This document shows, one piece after another, positions 1-12,935 of a stretch of 64,000 nucleotides of DNA. The notes beneath the pieces were generated by a model, which saw only the letters and a program-made list of their open reading frames with translations, had not been told where the DNA came from and made no database searches. Source of the stretch: Rhinopomastus cyanomelas (taxonomy: Eukaryota; Chordata; Aves; Bucerotiformes; Rhinopomastidae). The translations under genes were made by a program, and so were the position numbers. The number at the start of each line of letters is the position of its first letter. Position 1 is the stretch's first letter. The stretch spans positions 186,001-250,000 of the forward strand of contig VXBP01004577.1 in assembly GCA_013400115.1 (NCBI GenBank). Direction: 5' to 3'.

Positions 1-2165
1 TGTACCTTCCAGATGAACACCTCTATTTCCTTTCGCACCACACCTCCATTTAGTGGAATATATTGACCTGAGGTCTTCCCCAATTTTCAGTGTCTCTGAA
101 CTTTGGAACTTGCACATTGCTGCATAGGTATCACTGCTTCAGACACACTGAGTCTTATTAGTTGATGCTGAATCACAATATTAAGCTTCCTGGCAAATAA
201 CCTCTGGCTTTATCAGGAACAGGCAGCAGCCCTGGTAAAACACCTTTATTTACTGAAATTCCAAAGGAAATTTGAAAGATATATAGATTGCAAAATCTCT
301 CTTTAAATTGTTCACCTTTGTGAACAAATATTTATGAAATTGATCTTAGTTGTCTGTAAAAGCCCTAATATCAGTGTAAAGATTTATATTAGGGAAGGGT
401 TGACTTTCTGTAGGCAAGCAGAAAGTCTACAGGAGATTGATTACATTACGGTACGGTCAGAGAAAATACTACAAGACCATATGCATTCTTCAGCAGTTTT
501 GCAGCTACATGTATAGGTGTAAAAAAAACCCCAAACCTTCCAAAAACCCCTCTCCAAATCTCAGCTCTGGGGGCAGTAGCAGCTGTTACCGTAGGTGCAT
601 GAAACTACTGAGATCACGTTCATGGCGGTGATTCTCCGGAAGTCCTAGGTACAGGCTGGTTAAATGGAGTTAACAAACATTGCATTTAATATCAGAGACC
701 TTCCACAACAACTGGAAGGCCATTGCTACAAAATTAATAGTGGATGGATCTAATATATGAAATTCAAAGTGCATGTCATATGTAAATGTCTTTTCTAATG
801 GAACATTGTTAAACACGTAAGTGAAACTCGGTGTTGCTGTGCTGGTGTGTGCCTCAGTGTAATAGGTGTTATCAAGTGGATTTTAGCTGAGCTTGCAGAG
901 CTACATTTTCTTCCTATTCGTGAAGCATTAAACAATAATACTTTTTTTTTTTGGCTGTTCTAAGATGAGGAAGCAGTTGAGTGTGGTAGGTGCATTTTTC
1001 TTCTTCAATTTAACTTTTCTATCTGAAGTTATGTTTTCACTCCATTTAATGCTTTCCTTTCCTATTTTTCCTTTGTGCTTCTCAGAGGAAATTGAAGGTA
1101 CATGTACAAAAGTTTCCCTGCATAGTGCAGTAGTTTTATTTAGAGAACGTGTGTTTAGAATTAAATTTATGTCACCGTTTCTAAGAGATGTTACACATAT
1201 AACGCTGTTGTATTGCCACCCAATACAGGGATCCGTCGTTTAAAGTAGATAAGAACCCTAGAATGCTGCCAGTTGCTTCTTGTAAAGATTCATAATTAGA
1301 ACTATTGCTTCAAACTGCTTTCTCTCTCTTCAACTTCTGGAAGATATGTAGAGAAAAGTCGTATCATAAAACAATATTAGCAAAACCTGGGTGGTCTGGG
1401 GTGGAAAGAGCTGGTTCCAAATTAATTGCATGGCCATGAGAGGTCTTCCAGTTCTGATTAATACTGAGGAAGTATTTCTCTGAGATGGTGGAAAGTTCAT
1501 CCATGTAGTATCATCTTTACTGTTTTCCCTCGGAGTGTAGCCGGTTACTGTTATGCTTGCAGCATATGTTAAAGTAATAGCAGCTGATCTCTTGTGTTTC
1601 TCTTTTAACTTAAGAGGCCTTTGTTTATAAAGGCATTAGAAATTGAAGCTCGTAGTTTTGATCAAAGGGCCTCTGGCATGTGAAAATATACATTATAGCT
1701 ATTTTATATTAAATGAGAGGATGTGTTTTTGATCAAAAACCTTTCTGTCTAATCCAGTGAGCCAAAACTTAAAGCTAAAGTCTGATAATGTATAGTTTCC
1801 AAAAAGCTTGATTTACATCAAATACATTTTGCTTTTTAAAGTAGCATTGTATTTTCTATGAACTGATGAAATGTGAGTAGTACAACGTTAGAGTTTTTTT
1901 TAATTGCTGTCATCACAGTTTTTTGCTTGAAAAGGCAAAAAGATCAGTGTGCATGCTGCAAAATTCTGTAATATCTCCAGCTGAAATATAAAACAATAAA
2001 AGTTGTTTTATGTTTTTAAGAGGATGCCTTATTGAAGCTTTTTAATGCTATGCTTTGTACAGTTGTCATTTTAGAAGTAATTTCTTCTGTATTTTTTTGC
2101 CGGGCTTCTAACTGTTCTGCTTTATTTCTTGGCTCTTATTCTGTATGCTTTTACCCTTCGTCCAG

Positions 2166-2207
2166 AAGATGCTGAATGTGCTGGTTACAACAGTGGATCC
2201 TATCTAG
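2166..2207 (+). other. possible 42-nt cassette exon in MPP7 intron
   Basis: A pyrimidine-rich acceptor (ttttacccttcgtccag) and a good donor (gtgagc) bound 42 nt that are open in one frame as DAECAGYNSGSYL. Its phase (2 nt in, 1 nt out) fits the phase of the next confirmed exon at 12765. If the upstream exon ends in T, as a conserved Ser codon at that junction would imply, inclusion would create TAA at once. It may be a poison exon or chance. Confidence 0.2.
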
Positions 2208-5200
2208 GTGAGCAATTGGTTATAAAAGACAATTTCTTCCTTTCTTTCAGCTTCTTTTCCCTGGAACTGCTTACCGTGTCCACTTTGCCTTTTGGGGTAA
2301 TCTGCATACAAGTGACTTGGTTCTGCATGAGAAAAGCATGAATATGAAGGTTTTAAAAATGGCTCATTGGATTTGACATAAAGGATTTACGTAGTGTATG
2401 CCTTTATCTGGTTGAACATAAGCTACTAAAATACTGGTTGAATTTCTAAATCAAAATAAAAAATACACATACATTTTTGAAAAAGGTTTACTTTTAAAGT
2501 ACATCAAGCAAGTAATGTCTAACAAAGCAAAAAGGTCACTGTGTTGTGAAAAGTTTGAGTAAGTCCTGAAAGACACACTCCAAAGATTTTATTCATGTTT
2601 TGCTCGCACTTTCTGCCTTTCTCCGTGTCTAACAGTTTGGGGACAATTCAGGGAGACTACAAAGAGGACTTTTAAGCACCAGTTCTTTATCCACATTACA
2701 AAATAAAAGGACTCCTAATAACTCCAAAGCCTAAAGCTAGTAGTCTTAAAGCTAGTCTGAGCACAACGTGTCACTGCAGTGAGGGTGGAAGAGGAACAAA
2801 AAAGTCTTCTAGCTTTAGCTTCAAGATTCCAATTTTCAAACAAAGGTAACATGTAAAAAAGGTGGATGTTCCATGTTGTATTTAAACTTCTTAGTTTGTG
2901 CTATCTTAAAAGCAGTGTAAAAATATTTTTACTAAAGCTGTCCAGAATTCCTGCCAGTTGAGAGCTGGCAGGAGCACATTTTGTGGCAATTAGTTCTTTT
3001 CCCAAGGCTTTCAACTTTGTAATATGGAGAGCAATGGGAAGAAATTTGTTGAAGTGCCTTAGCACATCCAGTCCACTGGGCTCACTGAAAACCCTAGACC
3101 AGTAATGTAAATTAGAGATGTTTTTCCTGTTGCAGTGTACTGTTTTAAATGTGGTGTATGAACTGCATCAGGTTTAGACAGGAGCACACGAGCTATATAA
3201 CTGAAAGAACTTTGACCTCTTTCCAAAACCTTAGTGTGGTATCGTTTCATTGTGGATTTGTGGAACTAGCGGTAACCTGATCAAGCTGAAAATAAACTTC
3301 CTATCTTCATTAATCAGCTAAATTAATGTTGAATTTTGATTGTATTGATGGATTGAAGTGCGCTTGAAAATTATGCTTTGGATGTGATTCCAAACAAACT
3401 GTTTTCCTTATCAAATCATCTCTGAAGCAGAGGAGACAGTTCTGCCGTGCCCAGTCTTTTCTTTCTGCCTGCAAATACAGGTTGTAGGAATTCTCGAGAT
3501 GAGGCTGTCGTGGCTTTGCAGTCAGATCTTAGTGGGCTGCTGCTGCTTTATTTGAGAAAGAAGGTAGCAAAATGGAATCTACCTTTTTTAAAATTGTATT
3601 TTTTGCTGCTGTAGCTAAAAACATTTTAGTAAAAGGTAACCAGTCATGTAGGAAGAAGGTGTTATGAGGAAGCAGCTACTGTTGTCTCAGGTGAAAAGAA
3701 TAAAAATTCAAGATGATGTGTAGTTTACGTGTGCGAAACAGAAATATTATTGCAGAACTCTTCTGCAGTGCAGCTGCAGCTTATCTCTGTAGAGCTTCCA
3801 TGTAGCGGAGCGCTGCCACCAGTCCACCTTCAGCCTTCTCATGCAGGATCTGTCCTGTTGGAAGAGAATTGTTGGAGAGGAAAGCCAGAAGGCAGAACAA
3901 CAGGTAGAAAAAGCCTTGTCTAAGGTTAAGACCAGTTTTGGGGCAAGGACAGAAGTATTTTCATTGGTTGTGAATAATTAGCTCTTGGTGGAACCTCCAA
4001 GGAAGTTCCCTGGAGTATTTCACTAAGAATAGTTAATTAAAAATTATCCTGCTTGAGAACAAGCAGGAGGTTTCACAGACTGTAAGAAGACCAGTCCCTA
4101 TTCAAACAACTTAGAGTTGCTTTTCTCCTGAATTATTTTTCAAACTAACTGCTTTGAAATAGCTTCCTGGGCCAGACAAACACCTCTGCACAAAATGTAG
4201 TCATTTGAACAAAACTTGCTGATCAGCTGCAGGGGAGGACACAGAACTCTTACTGAGAGGAAGCAATTCCATGTCTAACCACCACAGCCCGTGTGCCTGT
4301 TTTTTTCTTTTCTGCTAGTCAGACTACATAGCCCTTCATTCCCAGGGGTGGTGAAGGCCTTCATTTTCATTCCCTGTCCCTTGCTTTTTGGGAATGTGAA
4401 AACAAATACAACTGATTTTTGAAAATGGCTTAATCTGAATATCCACCTGTGTTTTGCAGGACTGTATTTTGAAGTGAGACCCTGTCAGGTTTTCTGAAAG
4501 TGTGTGTTCTTGAGAGATGAGAGACGTTTGTGGCATTCTTCAGTTACTCAGAGTTTTTAGGCATGTCTCTTCATCATTAGGATATAACAGCTTGATTAAA
4601 CATACTCCACTGAAAGGAAAACCTAAAATACTGTCAGTGAGAAGCTTGGGATGCACCAACAAGTTGAGGGTGTTTTAGTGACACCTGTGTAATTGCCTCT
4701 ATGTATGTTGTAACCTGTGACAAGAACAAGGTGGCTGTGTTAGCATAACCACCGATGAGGAGTTGGTCTGTGTAGAACCTTGTATGTATTCACACACATG
4801 GAGTCAGTATCAGGTAAGTTGGAGTGTGGTAAATCATTGTGTATCTAAATTGCAGAAGCAGTTTTCAAAGTGCAGGTACACCACTTAATTCCTAAATAGT
4901 AAGTCATGCTTTGTGCTGCTTTGTGACGTGATCAACCTCGTGTGTCATCACATCAAGTGACCTCCAAGAATTCTAATATCATTTAATGAATTCTCAATTG
5001 GTTTAATGTATCATTATGGATTTAGGACTCTGTAGTTTTTGGCTTTCCTATCTGTGAACCTGGATATTCTGTGAACATTTGACCCTCTCTGAAAGGATAT
5101 TGTGCTTTAGGCACACACAAGGTGCTCATGGAGATCAACAGACGAGGCAGCTTTCAGAAAGCAGAATGTCCACCGCCTGGGGTCAGATCTTTTATGTACA

Positions 5201-6262
5201 AGGTTATGCTGCTATTAATTTTGAATCTTCTCCTCTAAATGAACTCAGATAAATGTCATGATTTTTCACCAAATTCTAGTGTTTAAGTTACAGTATGATA
5301 TTGTGTGCTTCTGCATTCATTTCCTGAGGAATTTCTGGGGAGAATATTAGGAGTTTGCTTTTGCCAAGCTTAGATTCTAGTTACATTACTTGAATCTTTA
5401 TGAACATACAGTAAATATAGATGAATATCATCTGTTTAATATTCTCAATTTTGTCTTAAAAATCCAGACATAATCTAAATTTTTATTAACCCTGTCTAAA
5501 TGTGCAAGATGGGAATCAGTCCAGAAGCAAGCAGAGTTAGAAGTCTGCTCTGTGTCCATGCAGTTCCTGTGTAACAATAGTAATACTACACATACGAGAC
5601 AGTGTAAATATCCCAGTGTCTGGTGGGGGGGGTGATCCAGAAATATCTAGTATAAATACTGTTTTCATACACTCCTAGCAAACATACTTTTATCAGTAAC
5701 ATGGAAACAAGAGCTACTTGTAAGTAGTTTTACAGTTAAACAGCATTTATTGTGTAAGGTTTAAATTGTAAGATTAGTTTAAATTCAGTGAAGAATATAT
5801 ATAATTTAAACACCTACTTAAGCAGTTGTTCTAATGAATGAAAATGAGGAAAAGTGTATGTAAGTGCTTTATAGCATTTTGGAGTCTTACTGGTGAATTT
5901 ATCAAGCACGGGTGAGTTTAAGTTATAATAGTTGCTGTTAGAGCAATTTTCTGAGTTACAGAAATGAACTGTCTGCTTTAATGAATACATTTCAATTTAT
6001 ATTCACTCAACGTAGCCACAATCTTCACTTATTTAAAGTTACATAACTTAGTATACATAAGAACAGCTTTTTGCATTAGCATCCTTTTAAAATATTTTAA
6101 GGGAGACAGGTTTATGCGCTGCCCCATGTTCAGTTGGGATTTCTGTGCAAGGTCCAAGTGAATTTCTCTATGTCAGTGTAAGGACTTTGTTCTGAGATGA
6201 CCCAATGCACATTGTAAGAGGTTAAAAGAACACTCACACTTCTCCAGTAGGGTTTTTATTAT

Positions 6263-6770
6263 TCATAGAATCATAGAATCATTAGGGATTGGAAGGGACC
6301 TCAAAAGATCATCTAGTCTAATCCCCCTGACACAGCAGGATCACCTAGACCAAGTCACACAGGAACACATCCAGTCGGGTCTTGAACATCTCCAGAGAAG
6401 GAGACTCCACAACCCCCCAGGCAGCCTGTTCCAGTGCTCCGTCACCCTCACCGTGAAGAAGTTCCTTCTCATATTGATGTGGAACCTTCTGTGTTCCAGC
6501 TGACACCCATTGCCCTACCACTACATGACACTGAGAATAGCCCAGCTCCATCCTCCCGACACCCACCCTTCAAATATTTGTAGACATTAATGAGGTCACC
6601 CCTCAGTCTCCTCTTTTCCAACCTCAAGAGATCCAGCTCCCTCAGCCTCTCCTCGTGAGGGAGGTGCTCCACCTCCCTCATCATCCTCGTTGCCCTACGC
6701 TGGACCCTCTCCAGCAGCTCCACATCCCTCTTGAACTGAGGAGCCCAGAACTGGATGCAATACTCCAAGT
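6263..6770 (-). mobile_element. CR1 LINE fragment, 3' end
   Basis: Reads from the tail (tcatagaatcattagggattggaa) into the end of ORF2 on the minus strand; a remnant frame shows RVQRRATRMMREVEHLPHEE and LRGDLINVYKYLKGGC. 5'-truncated, in an MPP7 intron. Confidence 0.92.
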
Positions 6771-6884
6771 TCAAGTTGTTCCTCTTGGATCGTTGCTGGG
6801 CCTTAATTAAGTTTATTTGTAGTGGCTTTTAATTTTTATTTCATGATGAGAGGTGTTACTAGTTTTGGAGACATCTGTAGTTTG

Positions 6885-8145
6885 AGAATCACAGAATCAT
6901 TTTGATTGGAAGATACTTTTAAAGATGAAGCCCACCCAGCACTGCCAGGTCACCGCTAAAGCATGTCCCAAAGTACCACATTTATATGTCTTCCAGAAAT
7001 CTCCAGGGATGATGACACCACCACTTCTCTGGGGAGCCTGTTCAAGTGCTAGAAAGCCTGTTGGTAAAGAATTTTTTCCTAATATTCAATCTAGACCTTC
7101 CCTGATGCAACTTGAGGCCATTTCCTTTGCTTCTTAGTTGTGAGAGGAGACTAACACTCGTCTACAACCTCCTTTCAGGCACATGCAGACAGCTGTAAGG
7201 TTTTCCCTGAGCCTTCTTTTCTCCAGGCTAAACAACCCCAGTTCCCTCAGCCACTTCTCACAGGACTTGCACTGAAGACCCTTCACCAGCTTCTTTGGAC
7301 TCGCTCCAACACCTCAATGCCCTTCTTGTGTTGAGGTGCCCAAAACTGTACGCAGTACTTGTGCTGGCTGAGTGCAGGGGGACAATCATTTCCCTACTAT
7401 TGCTGCCTACGCTTTTCCTGGTACAAGCCAGGATGCCATTGGCCATCTTGGCCACCTGAACACACTGCTGGCTCATATTCAGCCGTCTGTCAGCCGATAC
7501 CCTTAGGCCCTTCTCTGGTGTGCAGTTTTCCAACCAGTCTTCCTCAAGCCCATAGCATTCCATGGCCTTGTTGTGATCCAAGTGCAGGATCCAGCAGTAG
7601 GCTTTGTTGAAGCTCATGCAGTTGGCCTCAGCCCATTAACCCAGCCTGCCCAGATCTATCTGTAGAGCCTTTCTTCTCCCAAGCAGGATCAACATACCGG
7701 CCTAAACTTGTGTTGTCTGCAAACTTACTGCGAGAGCACTTAATTTGCTCATCCAGATCATTGATAAATCCAGATCTTTGATTGTGGGGGGGGTCATTCC
7801 AGTCCCTGCCTCTGATTTCTATCTCTGTGCTAGGCACTCAGAGAACAACTGGTTACAGGCAAAACAGGCATTCAGTATCTCAGCCTTTTCCTCATCCCTG
7901 CTCACTCTCTTTCTCCCTCACATCCAGTCAGAGGATGGAGATTCTCTTTTGGCCCTCCTTTTGCTATAAATATAGTCACAGAAACATTTTTATGGTGTTT
8001 TACAGCATTTGACACATGAACTTCTAGGCTTTGACCTTTTAAAATTTATCCCTGCATAGCTTTGCAAAAAATCTACTCTTCCTGAGTGACCTGGCCCTTC
8101 TTGCTTGGGTCATAGACTTTCCTTTTCTTCCAAAACAGTTATACT
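6885..8145 (-). mobile_element. older, longer CR1 LINE fragment
   Basis: The tail-like start agaatcacagaatcatt is followed by diverged CR1 sequence running about 1.25 kb into the reverse-transcriptase region (degraded frame SKFADNTSLGRYVD at about 7700). The left edge is clear; the right edge near 8145 is approximate. Confidence 0.8.
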
Positions 8146-8989
8146 TCGTGTTTTTGTCCCGTAGGCTGTTCCAACCTCACCAAACCTATTACATTCCAGC
8201 CATTGTTTATTAGTATGTGTGCTCAGTAAGCTTCCAGTCATGTAGCAGAACCCACTGAGCTCATGCAAGCTTCTCAGTGGTCAGAGTTTTATGCTGGTTT
8301 AGTGACAGAATTTTCCCCTCTTGTTTTATAGTCTGCATACTTGGCAACTAAGGTTAATCTCTGCTGATAGCCATATTCCACAGACAGTGTAGCCTGCAGC
8401 TCTGTTCATCTTAATCAAGGTTTATGTTATAAAATGTTCTGGGCAAGCAGTGCCTTTTTCCCTTTGTACTTTATAGGAATTTACATTTAAGATTAATCGT
8501 TTTATAGAAACATTTTCAGTTGCATGTCAGCATTGTTTCTGTTTTTCCTTAGTGATTTTCACTACTTTTTAAATAGTGCTCTGCTGTTACTTTGAATATG
8601 TGGTCTGTTTGCATCTTTCTTAAACTGGAAAATATGCAGACATTAACAGAATGGGGCTTTTCTTGTTCATCACTATTTTTATTTCTTGCACATACAATCT
8701 TGTTTCAGTCCAGCTTAATCTTTTCTGCACAGTCACACCTGTCTAATATATAATGCAGTCATAAATGCAGTGTTCAATATAAAGTAATTCTTGATGATTC
8801 TCTGCCAAACACCCTCTGAACATCACAGTAAAGTTAAGCCATGTATGTAAGAACATAGAATGGCTGATGTGAGAGAGGAAGAATCATGTTTCCAGGAATG
8901 CAGTAGCAGTATTATAAAAATGTTGGATGTATCTGAAGCGGTCTCATCCTTCCTCTGCAAAATATGTTTCATTTGGGTTTGAAAGATAA

Positions 8990-9207
8990 GAGGTTCCACA
9001 TCAATCTGAGAAGGAACTTCTTCCCAGTGAGGGTGACGGAGCACTGGAACAGGCTGCCCAGGGGGCTTGTGGAGTCTCCTTCACTGGAGATGTTCAAGAC
9101 CCGCCTGGATGTGTTCCTGACTGGCTTGGTCTAGGTGATCCTGCTGTGTCAGGGGGATTGGACTGGATGACCTTTCGAGGTCCCTTCCAATCCCTAGTGA
9201 TTCTGTG
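8990..9207 (+). mobile_element. CR1 3' fragment
   Basis: Begins aggttccacatcaatctgag and ends with the CR1 tail tccctagtgattctgtga. About 220 bp, young-looking. Confidence 0.93.
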
Positions 9208-9884
9208 AAAGCTGTTTAAAGCAAGTTTTCTTGAGTTGCTGTGTAGGGCTGTTGAGGAGCAGTTAAAACAACTGTCCAATTGACAGTAGCCTTTTAAGTG
9301 GCAAAGTAGTCAGTGCATCAGAGGGTTTTAATATGCAGTAGTTTTATAGGGCTTCTTCACCAGCACACAGAGAAATCTGCCATCCTGGATATCTCCTTCA
9401 TTATTTCTGGCTCACATGTTTGTTCTTCTTGATGAATGTAATAGTTTTTCTGTAATGTCTGAGTCCTAGTTGTTGTTGAGCTTCTTGCTGAACCTTTGTA
9501 ATAGAAAGGACAGTATTAGTTTTCTTGTTTTACTGGTGAGTTCCATTCACAGAAATATCAAATGTTTTAATCAAGGAAACCCATGTTAGCAGCAGAACTA
9601 CATCATCTGAGTTTTTTGGAGCTTTATATGCAGCCTGTAAAAGTGACAAGGGGCAGATCAGTCCAAAAACAGTACTGAAAGATTTAATCTTTTTTGATAC
9701 CAAAAAGCTCCAACTTTTTTTTTTTTTTTTCATCTTTTAAAAGAAAAGGGAATTAAAATTCTTCAAATAACCCATGACCTGCTAGTTTGGTAATGAAATG
9801 TGGATCGAGTGCATGGCAAAAAGAAAAGCAAGTTACAAGTGGTCTTGCCAAAGCCTAACAGCAGACATTGAATTGTGCGGCCCT

Positions 9885-10710
9885 CCAGCATGACTTGGAC
9901 AGGCTGCAGAGTTGGTCAGGGAAGGAATCTAATGAGGTTTAACAAGAGCAAATGTAGGGTCCTGCACCTGGAGAGGAACAACTCTGTGCATTAATATATA
10001 TTAGGGGTAGAACTGTTGGAGAGTAGCCCTAAGGAGAAAGATTGATGAGAGATGGGAGTCCTGGTTGACAATAAATTGACCATGAGCCAGCAACGTGCTC
10101 CTGTTGCCAAGAAGGCCAATGGTCTCTTGGGGTGCATTAAGAAGAGTGTGACCAGTAGTTCTAGAGAGGTTGTTCTCCTCCTCTGTTCTGCCCTGGTGAG
10201 GCCACATCTGGAGTACTGTGTGTTCAATTGTGGGCTCCCCAGTTCAAGAGAGATGGGGGCCTACTGCAGAGTCCAGCAGAGAGCAACAAAGATGAAACAT
10301 TTCTCTTAGGAGGAAAGGTTGAGAGACCTGGAACTGTTTAGCCTTTAGAGAAGACTGAGAGGAGACCTAATCCATGTCTATAAATGTCTGAAGGGTGGAT
10401 GTAGGGAGGATGGAGCCAGACTGTTTTTAGTGGTACCTGATGACAGGGCAAGGGGCAGCAGGTACAAACTAGAACACAGGAAGTTTCATTTAGACGTGGT
10501 TTAAAACCTGTTTAAACCTCTTTACTGTTCAGGTGACAGGCTGTATTCTGTGTACTGGAACAGGCTGCCTGGAGAGGTTGTAGAGTCTCCTCTGGAGATA
10601 TTCAGAGTGCAGGATGTCGCACTGGATGCAGTCCTGTGTAGTGTGCTGCTCTAGGCAATCGTGCTTTAGTGGAGGGCATAGACTAGATGAATTGTGAGAT
10701 TCTGTGAATT
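9885..10710 (+). mobile_element. CR1 3' fragment
   Basis: Contains the ORF2 end (VDNKLTMSQQRAPVAKKANG, then SALVRPHLEYCVFNCGLP), interrupted by stops, and ends agattctgtga. More diverged than the neighbouring copy at 8990. Confidence 0.9.
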
Positions 10711-12764
10711 GATAGAAAGATTTTGTGGAATAACTTTTTTTCCTGAGGATTCCAATCTCAACATGCAAGTGGAGTTTAAGAAGCTGCTGGGAATGGCACC
10801 CTGAGACAGCTACTTGATAGCACAGAACTCTTGGTATTTGTGATGTTGACACCAAAGTGGAATAGAGACAATTGATCTCATCGCTACCCTTACATTTTAC
10901 CTTTTCCAGATACGTAGATTCTCTTTATTCTGTGAACTGGTTAGTGGTGGATGGTGAAGAATTATTCTTTCTTTTTTAAATTTTCCTTAAAACGATTGTA
11001 CAGAAAAAAAAATACTGGAACAAATGTCAGATTGCTTTTAGATGAGGTCTAGGAAATGTGTAACTCACGTCATGTGTCTGTGTCGCTGATGTTACTTTGA
11101 ACCTTTCTGTGTGTAACTGCCTATGCAGTTAGGTGGAGTTATTTATCAAGAAAACATTCTCATGTCACAGTGGATTTCACCCTAGAGCAGAAGGCCCTCT
11201 CATCAGTGTGTAAAGTCACAGCTATTAACACTTGAACAGGGCTTTTAACTTGTTTTATTCCGTTGTTTTTGTATTTTAGTTCTTTTTTTCCAGACTCATG
11301 TCTTTCTCAATCTAGACAATACTGTAGTATTAAAAATGTCATCAGCTTTTTCTGTGCATGTTAGCTCTTCTTCTTTCTCATCAGTTTTCATCCGAGTTAT
11401 TCAAATTTTGAAGGTGAGCGAGTGGACATCGCTGTAAACGTAGTTCTGTGTGTATTCATGTGTTGTAGATTCCCATAAGTATAGGGGCTCACTTCAATAA
11501 AATAACTTGTTTAACATCCTCTGTGATCCAGGTTCTGCAGAGATTTACGCTAAGTGGAAATGTGTGTGTGTGCAGAATGCTAAGCCTGTAACTAAGCCTT
11601 GCAGGATTTTCCTTCAGATCTCGTTCTAAATATTTGCAGAGCTGAGTCTTGAATTTGCCAGATCCTACCTTTGAAGAAAAATTTGTAATATGATTACTTC
11701 TCAAACACCTAAATATAAGTGCTATTACAAGTTTATAAAAACATACTGCTGAAAAATCTGGGGTCACCAAAAGTTTACACGTTTACTGTCCTATGAAATG
11801 TTCGGGGGGTGGGGGAAAAGGCATTGGGATTTTTCCAGTCTTTACATCGTAGCTTGTGTTTTAATTTCTTGTCCCTAAATAATGGAATCAACTTTGCTTC
11901 TTTGTCGTCTTTTCTGTAGTTCTTGCTAGAAAAAAATTGGTACCATAGAGATACTAGTAAATTGTAATATAAAGCAAGGTTTTATTGGAATTATTGGAAA
12001 AGCTAGAAACTGATCACAAACAGAGGAGTAAATTACTCTTCAGCATATAGTGCAGAAGTGCTGTTCGAAAATGCCTCCGTGAAAAGCTACATGCAGTCTC
12101 CAGCCCTGTTGGTAGGCGCTGCGGGTGTCGCGCTGTTGATGCGATTGTAAATGCAGGTGTGCGGACGTAGCTGTAACGTGGACACTGCGCTGTCCAGGAT
12201 GTTCCACGATGTCTTGGCGTTTGATTAACAATGTTTGCTTTTACTTTTGAGCATCTTCAGGAAAGGCTTTGTGCATTTATTTTGTGCTATCAGCGTGGAG
12301 CTAAGCACCAAACAACTGTCAAAGAAGTTAATTCTTATTAACCCTTTCATCCACCAGGTCTGTTTCTACCATATGCTGTATTTGACGTCTGCGTGCCGCG
12401 GTGATTCGACAGAAACGCATTGTGTGCTATGGCTCTAGACTGCATGAATTTCCTTTTTTGTATATCCTTATGTCTAAAACACTCAGATTATCTGAATATG
12501 TTAACAACTGACTGTAATGATATTTTACAGCTTGTTGTTGCAATTATTATGATTTTATCGGTAATCTTACTTGTGCAGTTTAAACAGGTACCTGATACTG
12601 TTTAGAAGTGCAGGAAAATACTGTTCTAATGACCTGGCTTATTAAACATATACAACTTTGTTTTATTCCTTGCGAAAATCCCCGAATATTTGGAAGAGAC
12701 TGTTTTCAACTGCTTTCAGAAGACTTATTTTCTTACTTTGAAAAAAATCCTGTTCCCATTGCAG

Positions 12765-12935
12765 CTGGTTTTAGAAGAAGCTTTCGCCTTAGCAGAAAAG
12801 ATAAAAAAACAAACAAGTCTATGTATGAGTGCAAGAAGAGTGATCAGTATGACACAGCAGACATCCCAACATACGAAGAAGTTGCGAAGTATAGACGACA
12901 ACCTCATGACAAATACAGGCTTGTAGTTTTGGTCG
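12765..12935 (+). CDS. MPP7: MPP7 coding exon: HOOK/linker and start of GK domain
   Basis: The acceptor is ...ttcccattgcag and the donor is g|gtaagt. The exon is 171 nt; its first two bases complete a codon begun in the upstream exon, and it ends after the first base of a Gly codon. The translation contains [20 protein letters not shown] and [10 protein letters not shown]. The run of lysines and arginines is the basic linker between SH3 and GK that is typical of MPP proteins. The open frame upstream of 12765 is intron. Confidence 0.95.

Larger units (their letters stand above)
1..12764 (+). other. MPP7 intron (upstream part)
   Basis: This region is AT-rich intronic sequence. I searched it for the SH3, PDZ and preceding linker exons of MPP7 and found none, so those lie before position 1. 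It contains four CR1 fragments (listed separately), a possible 42-nt exon at 2166-2207, a homopolymer T run near 9715, and a CpG-bearing patch at 12060-12240. Positions 1-6262 and 10711-12060 show nothing else that I can name. Confidence 0.7.
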
